Shown here one piece after another: positions 1-47,187 of a stretch of 64,000 nt of DNA. A program made the translations under genes and the position numbers. The DNA is from Xiphydria camelus. Lineage: Eukaryota; Arthropoda; Insecta; Hymenoptera; Xiphydriidae. The stretch covers positions 36,308,430-36,372,429 of the forward strand of contig OY783193.1 in assembly GCA_963678675.1 (NCBI GenBank), in the 5' to 3' direction. Each line of letters starts with the position of its first letter. The first letter of the stretch is position 1. Below the pieces are notes generated by a model. It had not been told where the DNA came from and made no database searches. It saw nothing but the letters and a program-made list of their open reading frames with translations.

Positions 1-54
1 TGTGTGTGTGTAAGTCTCTGAAAGATGTCGAAATCCAATACGTTGCCTTCAATG

Positions 55-36502
<36,448 letters not shown>

Positions 36503-36706
36503 TGTCACTTCCGGTCGACCCAGCTGACACGAATTCCTCCACTCGGTCCCTATCACTCGCTGCCGGGACACCCCGAACCGCCGACGAGGTAACTCGCACC
36601 CCCCTCGCCTACATTCTCCTCAACCCCTGTCATAATCTATTACCCGGAAAAAACAACCCCTGCTGGATTAAGCGACGAGTGACTGACCTGACCTATGAAA
36701 AGCGAC

Positions 36707-36716
36707 GTGACGTCAC
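36707..36716. promoter_or_regulatory. CRE/ATF-type palindrome GTGACGTCAC
   Basis: A perfect 10-base palindrome containing TGACGTCA, about 205 bases upstream of the ferlin ATG. TGACGTCA is the known binding site of CREB/ATF bZIP factors. A second identical copy lies 468 bases further upstream. Confidence 0.5.
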
Positions 36717-37174
36717 CTTATCTCATTATCGCTCTCAATCGAGCCCTCTTCTACCCTTCTGATCAGAACTAATTTTATCTCGATTCTCACGCGGTACCCC
36801 CCGCAAAATCTCTCGAGAAAAAAGCGTTACCGCTTAGTTTCTTCGACAGTTAAGGGCTTGGTTTCGAGGAGAACTCCAAGGCCTGTCGAGGGTGGCTTTC
36901 GATTGACCAGCTACCCGCGAAAATAGCGACGACCCTCGCTCGAGTAGAGCGCGTAACCGTTTCGCGAAGTGCCGAACGAGAGCCGACGGTGGCCGGTATC
37001 AAACTGCCTCGGTGCCTTCGCGCCTTATTCTACCCCTGAATACGCTCGGTGTTAACGGAGCTTTACGCGCAGCCGCAAAATAAGTCGCGCGTGCGTCTCT
37101 CCCGTACAGGCTACGCGTATACGCGGCTATCAGTGTTTCCGGCCGTTACGCATCTGTGATCGCGTTTTGCCCCC

Positions 37175-37184
37175 GTGACGTCAC
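37175..37184. promoter_or_regulatory. Second CRE/ATF-type palindrome GTGACGTCAC
   Basis: Identical 10-base palindrome about 670 bases upstream of the ferlin ATG, followed 25 bases later by a half-site-like GGTGACGTGG. Spacing to the start codon is compatible with a proximal promoter element. Confidence 0.5.
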
Positions 37185-38779
37185 TCTGTACCATGTCACC
37201 GCTGCCGGTGACGTGGAACTATCGCGGGGTCGGACTGCGTTGTCCAACGCGCGACATTGTTTGGTACGCTTTTTTACTTCGTTGTCGATTGGGTCGTGCG
37301 GTTTGATTCGCAGCTTGGTTCGATGTTTGTCTTTAAATTTGTACGATTTTCCTTTCAAAATTTTATTATTTTACTCTTTGTAAAATTACATGATTCAACA
37401 TATGATATTATCGAATAATATTGTAAAGATTAAAGAAATTAATTTAAATGCCTTTGTTTTTAATTTTTTACTATCAGTGATGATTCAAATCAATTTGTTT
37501 GGAATAAATTATTTTATAGTGTACCTATGTTGTGATGTCAAGTAAATTGAACGTGAGATATGAATTTTTTTTCTATAGTTTCTGAATTAATTTCCTTTAT
37601 TGCAACTCAATTTGGACATCTTTTTCATTATTTTACAATGCATTTTCCAGATAAATGCAGTAGTTAGTGTCGCATCTTTTTACCCAGTTTTGGTTTATAC
37701 AATTGTTTTTGGTTTTGTATATATAATATTATCAGGATAATATTCGAGAGCTTTGTTGCAAAAAAAATGATTATCGGTAGTAGATTAATATAATTCTGCA
37801 TTTAACATAACAGTATTATCAAAATGTCAAACATATCCATATCTCAGTTCTAATCACATCGACTACTATTATCTCATTATCTATGGACTCGTCACGGAAA
37901 TTCGTATAAGACTTGTTCGCAGATTTCAATATTAGTGCTATTAATTTTGTGGAATATTTGAAAAAGAGAATTCCACGAATTTAGAGAGCAAGAAGTTTAT
38001 TGATGATTAAAAAGAACACAATAAAGCCCTCATTGTTTTGAAGTGCAGATAAAATAAAGTTGAAAAGGATATACAGCATTTAAGTTGACTTTTCGCTTTG
38101 ATGAAGTGTAGCTACTCTTTTGATATTTACTAATTATGATCTCTTTCTTTCTAGAAATATCGAATTTTATCAATCAAAATTAAAATCAAATTTCAAAAAA
38201 GCTTCGACAGCTTACATCGGCCCAACTTCATTCTTCGATCGATCTACCCCCTTCTCCACCTCGTATTTTTTTCCAAATTTTTTATCAGCCTGAACTGCCA
38301 GCTAGTCCATATATAATCGAGACCAGTCGACAAGGGGGATGGACGAGTTTCGCTCGGCGGAAGAGTAGTAACAAGGCGCTTTTTCGTTGCCGGATCAAAG
38401 CGAGACACCGAGAACCACTCGACCCTCCTGGGACGCGGAATTTTTGGAAGACGGAAGATTCCACGTATTGCTTTACAAATGTACACTTCGTATAACGAGC
38501 ACTGCACCGTTTGCCGCGCGTTCTTTCGCGATTTTTAATTTTAAATGGTCGACGCACCCCGCTACGACGAAACTTATCGAATAATCAAGAAACTTGCAGT
38601 CTTTTTTATTGCTGTCGACTGTACAAAAAATCTACTACCCTTTGTATAATAGATCGTACTATTTATTGGTATTTAGAGTACTTCATCTTTTTTAAACCGT
38701 AAAAATCACATTGACCCTTTTTAATACTAGAACTACCGCGGGCAGACAATTTGACTGGTGTTTTATTCAGAGCACCATT

Positions 38780-38907
38780 CAACCTTGATTATCTCGTTTC
38801 CACGAGGTTTTTGTCGAAATTGGTACAATACATTTTTGTAGATTATATTTCCATCTAAAAAAAAGTTCTATTACGATATGTCAACAATCTATAGATAACG
38901 AGACAAT
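38780..38907. mobile_element. ATTATCTCGTTA-family palindromic element
   Basis: GATTATCTCGTTTCCACGAG on the left and GATAACGAGACAATCC on the right; centre TTTGTAGATTATATTTCCAT. Confidence 0.55.
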
Positions 38908-39556
38908 CCGATGAGAATAATAAAATTTATAATGCAGATGTCTCCGCCACGGTAAACAGTAAACAGACATTTATCATCCTACGCAAATTCCCGATAAAAT
39001 TGCAGACTTCGCTCCGGAAGCCTTTTAAGCCAAGCCGGGTGATCCGAAAACTCTCGCACAATAAGGTCGCGAAAGATCGAGTTGAAAGTTTAATAACGGA
39101 AGGAGATTAACTGTGCTCGCAGCGAAGGCTATTTCGCTGAATTAGAAGTGATCGAGGGAGAAGAAGGTGGAAGAAAGCAGCTCTGAATCGATACGCGAGC
39201 ACGGGGATGAGAGCGTTTCCCCCGAATGAAAATGTAGCAACAAGTAGAAGGAGTCCCTGTTGAATCCGGCCGGTCCGTAGCAGAGCGTTTATGCATATAA
39301 GCGTATATAGATTGCAGTACTATTCGGGACACTTGTCGCGCGCGATTACAAATGCAATTACTTTTCGCTTTAGCATTTCCACGCGAGAGAAAAGGCTGAT
39401 GTTGGATTTAGAAAAGCTAAGTTTGATATTTATTCTTGCAAATGCAACTAAACTCTGTGTACAATTAATTACTCTATATTTAAACTGTATTCGACTGTGC
39501 TGTTGATTTTACATTTTTCTGCTATAAATTTAACACTGCCCTGCGCCTGTTACATA

Positions 39557-39806
39557 CACCCGGAAAAGGTTTAGTGGAACACGAACTTAATAGAAACATT
39601 TATTTGAGATGAATAGGAATTTATTCACATCGAACAAAAGTCTATTCGAATTAGATAGACGTTCTACTAGATTCGTACGCGATTAAACAAATACTGCAAA
39701 ACACTTATTTAATTCAAATAGATTCTTGTTCGATGTTAATAAACTCCTATTTATCTCAAATAATTTTTTCTATTAGGGACATTCATATTAGACCTTTTCC
39801 CTCAGT
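39557..39806. mobile_element. GAACAAAAGTCTATT-family palindromic element, copy 3
   Basis: Begins CACCCGGAAAAGGTTTAGTG and ends GACCTTTTCCCTCAGTA. The interior palindrome is shared with the copies at 18336 and 32708. Intergenic. Confidence 0.65.
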
Positions 39807-39853
39807 ATATGTAATAAGCGCAGCAGTGTTAAAATTTGCAGGAATTGGTATAT

Positions 39854-40207
39854 CCCAGGCGGAGAAGTTCTACATTCAAAGGACCACATCTATATATGGT
39901 TTGGATATAGTCCATATATAGATATGATCCTATGTGGATTGTATATAATTTCAATATAAACCATATATGAACTAAATAGGATTATTTGAATCGATCGATC
40001 GATCGATCATAAAAAGGAAAAAGATAATTATAAGATTATATACAAAAATTTAAAAGATCTTTTCAATTTTTGTATAACCTATATATAGTTCATATATGGT
40101 TTATATAGAAATTATATATAACTATAATAATTATAATCCTTATAGGAGCAAATCCATATATGGACAATATATGTAATATAATCTATGTAGAACTTTTCCA
40201 CCTGGGA
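39854..40207. mobile_element. CCCAGGTGGAAAAG-family AT-rich element, copy 2
   Basis: Ends CCCAGGCGGAGAAGTTCTAC and GTAGAACTTTTCCACCTGGG are long inverted repeats. The interior has inverted ATATGGTTTATATAG motifs and a (TCGA)n run near 39994-40008. Confidence 0.65.
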
Positions 40208-40901
40208 CTGCTACATCAAAAAATTTTTCCGTGCACTCACTCAACCCTCATCTTTTTTTTTCCGTAGACACCAACGGGAATTTCGATTTTTTCCCTTTTA
40301 CTCCCATTCAATAGCGGTAATACCGCAAAAAGGGGAGCGCCTGCCGTGCCGGGTATTTCTCGCTAATTAGACGGTGTAATTAATACCCGGCGCGAGACCT
40401 CCCTTGATTTTTCGGTGCGCCGGTGATTATTAAACACTCCGCCGTTTAGCCCGGCTGTCGATGAAGTTAATATAAACTCCCTCCAACCGTGAAATATTCG
40501 CCGAATAAAATGGTCAGGATGTTTCGAGCGGGTGATTAATTATTCTTGGCAAATAACGTATTATAAAACGGATGACGGCAATTTAAAACTATTAATCGAA
40601 TCGTGCGCGTATTTCTGAATTAATATTTCGTGAGATCGGCAAATTAATGTGACCAAAATTATTGTTACAGGTGAAGCAATCAGTTTTTGACATTAATAAT
40701 AAATTATACCGCTTTTAATCAATGTATTTTTTTTATTAAACAGGCGTTTGCACAAATCATTTTTAAAGTTTATCGTTGAATTTATAACCGAGCAAAACAT
40801 TTTGAATGCAAGATCTATATTTATGCATTTTCCACAGTCGCATAAAGTTTCTTATCACGAGAACAACAGACGTATAGCCATAATTAATTTTCTCCGCTAA
40901 C

Positions 40902-40919
40902 CCCCCCCCCCCCCCCCCC
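40902..40919. repeat. C homopolymer
   Basis: Run of about 18 C bases; rare in this AT-rich context and prone to sequencing length error. Confidence 0.9.
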
Positions 40920-41650
40920 AATTTTGGTACGTGACCCACTATCACTGAAGGTCAATCTTCGCATTTCCACCCGAGCAAGACGCCACCCGTACTCGTCGAA
41001 CAAAAACCCTAAATACATGCACAAAGCCACCCTCGCAAACGCGCCTCTTTTACACGCCCCACCCCGCTTACAAAAACGCGTACAGTACAGGTGCGCGCCG
41101 CGCGATAAAATCACCCTCCTATCATTCACACCTTTCGGACGGCAAATGGAATACTAATGCGCTCGAGGTGTTTTTTTTTCCTCGTTTGCTCGAAAATCGC
41201 GCGTAAAAATCCGTGTAATAAAGGACGTCGTTACCAAGATGAATGTGCACCCCCTTTCTTCGTCCTTCTTTTCGTTTACAGACGCGCGCACGATTTAACG
41301 CTTCGACCAACCGCGCGCGGCCTGTCATTCCGATACCCTTTGCCACGTGTCCTTTTTTATCGCGAGATTAGTTCATCCGCGGAGCATGTCGAAGACGCTC
41401 ATTCGAGTGACGATAAAGAGCGGATGCTTAGTCGCAAGACGCTAATGTGCACGATCCTTTATCTTCTTTTTTTTTATACTTTCTTAGACGGCACTTCGTT
41501 TTTCCATTCCCTCGATCCTGCGGGAAGAAATGAATTGCTGTCTTCCGTCGTCTTTTTCTCATAAGAATGACGAGTTTGATGTAGAATCATTTGTGACGAA
41601 TGAGGTGATCAAATTGGGAATAAATTCTTGTCTTGTCACACACACACACA

Positions 41651-41902
41651 CTATAAGTGAAAGTGTTTTATATTTATACACTTTACGCGTGTAAACCTCG
41701 TAGTTAAGTTTGGAACGTTTCCAGGAGTATTCATCAGAAAACGCACTTCAAACGTGTTAATTTACACACAGAATCTCAATAACACGTTTAAAAAGTATTT
41801 TTCTGGTGAATTAACACACCTGGAAGCGTTTAGAATTCAACTACAAGGTCAACACGCGTAAAGTGTGTAAATATAACATACTTCCAATTTTTTTTTCAGT
41901 GA
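41651..41902. mobile_element. CACTTTACGCGTGT-family palindromic element
   Basis: Left arm TATACACTTTACGCGTGTAA and right arm with CACGCGTAAAGTGTGTAAAT form long inverted repeats; the middle contains matching AACACGTTTAAAAAGTATTT and ACCTGGAAGCGTTTAGAA. Ends TTTTTCAGTGATT. A half copy is at 29765-29905. Confidence 0.6.
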
Positions 41903-42588
41903 TTACATAAATTCTATTTCTGAATAAAAATATACGATTAGATGGTTATTGTATTGAGAAGAAAAAATTAAAAACTCAATTAATTGCACCGGAAAAATTA
42001 TACTGCATCTCGTATGGGTTGATTTATTAATAAAAATGAATTGGAATTGATTATACGGTAATATAATCGTCAGTTCGATCCACTTGGAAAGAAGAGATTT
42101 CTTCGATAATTCAAATTTACATTTTTAATTCTCCGTGCATTGGTCATCAAGTCGAGTTGTTTTTCACGGTCGGTGTTTAAGGTACGAAGTAATTTGGACA
42201 CCCGAAAAAGAAAGTAAAATACGCGGGAGAGGTCAACCCTTGGGCACCTTCGGTAGGAGATGTCTTTCTGAATGCGCGGGGGTGGATCAATAGTAGGTCG
42301 GGGGTTGCCGGAGGATGGCCGGGCCGTATACAACGCCATCCTACTTCGCGCGACGGAACCAACGACAACTGTTGCTTCGCTCTTGCATTGTCATCCCGAA
42401 TTATCGAAATTTATTCAAAGGGGAAGCGAAGAGTGGGCCACGCCCTCAATTATTAACCCATTTGGTCCGATTCGAATGTCTAGACTTACCCTCCACCTGC
42501 TTTTCAATTCTAACCAAGTTGGAAGAAATCACTTATATGTATATAATATATCACGTGAGTCTAAACTTACTCGCCAAAAAAAATGTCA

Positions 42589-42727
42589 GTCATTATTATC
42601 TCATTATCTGTGAACTTTTGGCCCGGATTGATAATATATGACTTCCTTGTAGAAAAAAGTGTAATTTTCAAAAAAGTATCACAAACGTGAGCCGAATGGT
42701 CATACATAGATAATGAGATAATAAGAC
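42589..42727. mobile_element. ATTATCTCATTA-variant palindromic element
   Basis: CATTATTATCTCATTATCTG on the left and ATAGATAATGAGATAATAAG on the right, about 139 bases; a sequence variant of the ATTATCTCGTTA family. Confidence 0.55.
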
Positions 42728-45700
42728 AATTCGGATTCATACCGTGTGTATCTCTTAAATTGAATGCTCGAGCTTGCTTAATTTTCAATATTTAGAATTG
42801 ATAATTACTTTCAAAGGTATCTTCGGGTTCAAAAAAATAGACAATGCTGTATAGTATTGTATATTAATATAATACTTTAACGGGTCAATTTTTTTGTTGA
42901 ATTTACAATTAAAATACGTTCAAATGAAACTTCTAGACACGTTTCTAGAAAGTTATTAGACCGTGTTATAATGATGCATTTCGAGAGCAGAGCGTGAAAT
43001 GAGGTGCAACGTGACTTCCAGTCGCCTCTCCTGCTTTGACAAGAGCTTCATACGTTATATGCAGTTCGTTCCATCCCCCTCGTTTTCTACCTGACAAGGA
43101 CGTGGTGAGGTGGGAATTAGCCTCCTTTGCGAAGTAACTATACAACTTTCATCTTGTATCTCGTGCGTTAAATTTCGCCGACTCATACGTGGAGTTCAGG
43201 GAAAAATAGATGTAGGCGCGAGGCTCCGGGGACTTCATCGTCTTCTTCGTCAACTCTTCTCTCATTTCCAATTTTCTTATTGGTCGTCTTAGGAATGCTT
43301 CGTATATAGGTATACTCGATACAGCCATCGGAAAATTTTCTTGTAATTTTTCGTTTCTTTATTTCTTACATTTCTCTCATTACGGATCTTAATTACAAGT
43401 TACTTTTATGCAACTCTAAAGTTAGTATCGCAGCTGTGCAATCGTAGTGACTTTTATTAAATGTAGTTGGAAATTGGAAACTACGATTTCGGGGTATTAG
43501 ATATAACTAGGTATGGTTAAAGCGACTTATAACTGGTTATAATTATGATAGTAACGATAATGTTGACGTTAATTTTAACATTTAATGTACCGCTTTTTGT
43601 AAACTTAAATTTACAATTATTCGTCAGTTATTTTTTAGATGAATGGAAATTTGAATTGATAAAAGAGAGTGAGACATTAATGTATTCAAGAGAAGACTTT
43701 CAAACGAATTTGGAAATTGTATTTGCTGGGTAAATATGTGCACAGACGATTACGGTGCATCACTTTTGGCTAAATGCATTTTTAGAGATGTTTAAAAAAT
43801 GAATTGCTCCCGTAAAAGATATTAATTATACATTTCATTTTACATTTAAATGATTTTCTAGAATTTGTCGTCCTATTCTCTTGGCATAGTTCGAAAATTG
43901 TAGAATATTTAAGATATTTTCAATCCTTTTTGGAATTTCATACAGCTTGACAAAATCTTCTTGTCATTTTTTAAACAAGTCTATAATTTTTGGAATCAGC
44001 GTCTTGAAATATAGATATTCGTAATTTACTGTAAAAATTTCGACAAGTCTTGAAACGTCATACGCGTCCAGGGAATAAATTTGTTACTTCTCGGACTAAA
44101 AAATTTGAAAAGATCAGGGAATTATTATTAAATTATAACCGACTAAACTCGACGTGCTTTATCATTGATCTGCGGCACTTGACTAAATTTGGATAATATT
44201 CTATTCATTTTCGCAGATCTGCGCGATCGATATGTAAATTGAAATGCGGAAAGGCGGATGGTTCGCAATCTGCCAATCGTGTTTACGTGACTTCGATCTC
44301 CCCGGCGCATGTTTATCGTGGCCTTATTGTTAGCGGTGCTGTAAAGATAGGTCGTGAACGCTAAAAGGAAAATAGGATCTCGCCATTATCCTGTGCTTAT
44401 AGCGCGTGTATGCGCATAGTGCATCGGCACGATGAACGGACGACTTTGAAAGTAGAGCTTTTTTGATATCCTCGGATTTCCTTCATACGGAAGATTAGAG
44501 TACATAGATGCTACAGAATATAGAGGACGATCGATCTTGAACTTTACCTCCTTATCGAATTTGTTAACGCGTCGTTTGAATGTGAAAAAGATGCTGGACC
44601 TGAGTAGAAGATTATTTAGAATTTCTTAGCATATTATAAAAAAAATTAGCGCATTGGGATAATGTGGAGAATACCTATGATGTAATTAAGCAGCTGCGTA
44701 TAAATAAATTCTGACAGTTTCACTTTCCATCGGTAATTCTATCTTTCACTCGAATGTATAAATTTTGTATAACTTTGTAGGGAAGTAGAAATAAGCTCTA
44801 TATATGTATATAAAGCCGACTCTCGATCTCTTCTTTCGTCAAACTTCTCAATAACTCTCAAAGAAAAATTGGTACTTATATACGGAATTTATCAGCGATC
44901 GTTAGCGTCGAATTTCAAATTTTTCTTTCGTCTTTTGTTCGACTTACTTCGAAAGTAGTATACTTACTCGTACCTATACACTAACTTACCCCGAATTAAT
45001 TGATATTCCATAAAAATAAATTCCAAATTCAATTTCAATTTAAATCATGTCTTTATGTGCACATAATATATTTATATATACATTGTATTTTTTGAAGTCT
45101 TCAACAGTTTAGAGTGTCTTTTAATAAACAGCAGCGTAGAAATATGAAGTACGATTTATGCTACTGCTATTTTAAATAATTTTTATTGCAAAAACTTTAA
45201 GTTGTAGTATGTAGTACTATTTATGGCAATGGGGGAAAATGTCAGTTAATATTTTCCTGCTGTTCTTATAAAAAATTATGTATAGCGCAGATTTCTGTAC
45301 GAACAAATCACATCTTTGAGTGTAGCCTCATCGTGTTTGACAAAATCTCGGTGTTCTAATGACCTGAGGATAGATTGCGTCGAATTGCCACATAACCCGA
45401 TATGTTTTAGGTATGAAACCTTCTACTCCGCGGATGAAAGTTATGAAATCGAAAACTATGTATGTCCTTATAACGATGTAAGACTTATTGGCTTCTGATT
45501 TCGCTACGTTGCAAAAATACCATATCTTGTACAATATTTCTTTTTTAATTTTGCATCGAAGTCACTTCATTTATATTTTTTAAAATCGACCATTTTCATC
45601 CTGAGGGTTACTTCGATACCACTTTATCATAATTTTCTCATACAGCAGGTAAGAAATCAACGTAAAACTTCAAAATAATAATGTGTTTTTCGAGAAGAAC

Positions 45701-46139
45701 AACATAAGTTTAAACATAAAATTGCATAGTACTTTAATAATCTAAAAGAATCTTTAACTCTTTCTGTACCTCTTCGTAAGATTTAAGAGCTACGAAGTAA
45801 ACAAAATTCACTAAAAAATGAATATATTTTTATAATTGCCGGCTTCAAAACATTCGAAAAGAGAATTAAAATAAATATTACATAACAGTACCTCGAATTT
45901 AGTAACTGGTAAAAATAAAAATTGATATCTACTTTCTGCTTCTAAATGAGGCTTAATTTTAATAAAATACTGATACTTGCCTTTAACAAAATTATGCTCC
46001 GAGGCTTTGGACAAAATATGAAAAAACTGTGTTATTCTAAGTCACGTGATTATGGAAAAAAATAATACGTCGCAATATATCCCCGTTTCAAATAACCCCG
46101 TCTTCTCCTGCTATACAAATGAAATGAAGCATTATACGT

Positions 46140-46195
46140 CGAAGTAGCCCGAAGTGTGCCGAAATTAGCCCGAATGTGGAAGTAGCCCAAGCTTG
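46140..46195. repeat. Short TAGCCCGAA tandem cluster
   Basis: AGTAGCCCGAAGTGTGCCG, TTAGCCCGAATGTGG and AGTAGCCCAAGC follow each other at roughly 20-25 base spacing; three degenerate units. Confidence 0.4.
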
Positions 46196-46424
46196 ATGGT
46201 AAGTACACCGTACGATTATAGAGTCACTCACCGTCGAAAAGGTCAGAGGACGAGAGCCAGACTGTTCTGTACAGGGGTGACTTCTGGTTCCCCTCAAACT
46301 GAGGATCGTAAAAAAGTACTAATCTTCATCAGCTCTCCCGTCATGAAAAAAGGAAAGCTACTCATTTTGGAGCGTCGTCAGTGAAATAACCAGATGGAAA
46401 AAGTGCGGGTGCGATAATATTTTT

Positions 46425-46430
46425 TTTATT
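46425..46430 (-). terminator. Candidate polyadenylation signal for the reductase gene
   Basis: AATAAA on the minus strand about 595 bases past the reductase stop codon. It is the clearest hexamer found downstream; the true cleavage site is not determinable here. Confidence 0.3.
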
Positions 46431-47024
46431 CTTGCATCTCCAACCCCCGACGATTCTCTTTTCTTCGATATATAAACAAAACAGTTTGTCTGTCACATAT
46501 GTACTTATAAATTTATCATCGTATACAACTCTTATATATACTGTAGGATCTCTATAATACTTACCCCGAATCTATCTTATAACACACGGTATACCTGTAT
46601 ATGTAAGTACAATTACAGCGGAAAGTAATGATTGTTTCGCATGGGAAGGACACGTTTCGATTAGTCGTGGTATCAAGGAGAAAGAAAGCAATAGAGTGGA
46701 GATATCCTTAAAAATACATACACCTACGGTTTAGTGATAAAAAGGGGTTTAAAGCTGGTGTAGGCCATGTGTTTTTAAGAATATCCCATATAGCGACCAA
46801 TCGTTGTGTCAGGGTACCTCCTATCGTCTGCACAGCGAGAATCGAAAAGACGACGTATCGTCGAAAATCGGACATCCCGGAGCTCGACTAATTTCAACGT
46901 CACTCGTCATTTCGTTCCTCGTTGTATTGCAAGTCCAATCTCTGTTTAGCACGTACATATGTTTGTATATCGTAGATACAAGCATCTCAAGTGAGCGTGC
47001 GAATAGACGATTCTTCCTCTCGCT

Positions 47025-47187
47025 CTACAAGTGAGCTTTCTCGACGAGGCCTCCAACCACTGGCAGAGACTTCATCTTCTCGGTGACGAAGTCCAGGCAA
47101 AATCTGGCCGCCTCGAAGTGCTTGTAGACGAAGTACAGTATTCCGAAGTAGAACGAGTACACCGCGATGAGGTGGATCACGTACAAC
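47025..47187 (-). CDS. FAR: Reductase coding exon 8 (C-terminal membrane segment, stop)
   Basis: Acceptor TATTTCAG|G completes a Met codon. 53 residues begin LYVIHLIAVYSFYFGILYF, a probable transmembrane helix, and end in TAG at 47027-47025. The downstream tail (YKHFEAARFCLDFV...) is polar. Confidence 0.94.

Larger units (their letters stand above)
36503..37330 (-). promoter_or_regulatory. CpG-rich upstream region of the ferlin gene
   Basis: A GC- and CpG-rich stretch immediately upstream of the ferlin start codon on an otherwise AT-rich background, densest at 36830-37250. It holds two perfect GTGACGTCAC palindromes. No further conserved reading frame is seen, so it probably holds the 5' leader and promoter. 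The transcription start cannot be placed from sequence alone, and a TATA box is not obvious. Confidence 0.45.
36503..47024. other. Intergenic region between the two genes
   Basis: About 10.5 kb. The first 830 bases are CpG-rich ferlin upstream sequence. Repeats lie at 38780-38907, 39557-39806, 39854-40207, 41651-41902 and 42589-42727, with a C homopolymer at 40902-40919. From 42.8 to 46.4 kb I see only AT-rich DNA without a convincing gene. Open frames here are short and unrecognisable. Confidence 0.7.

Noticed and set aside
1..12. TG run at the window edge
   Set aside because: Truncated by the window boundary, so extent and significance cannot be judged.
41638..41650. CA microsatellite
   Set aside because: Only about six units; too short to list as a separate feature.
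42272..42613. 113-codon plus-strand open frame
   Set aside because: No recognisable motif, no splice signals in a sensible order, and overlapped by frames on the other strand.
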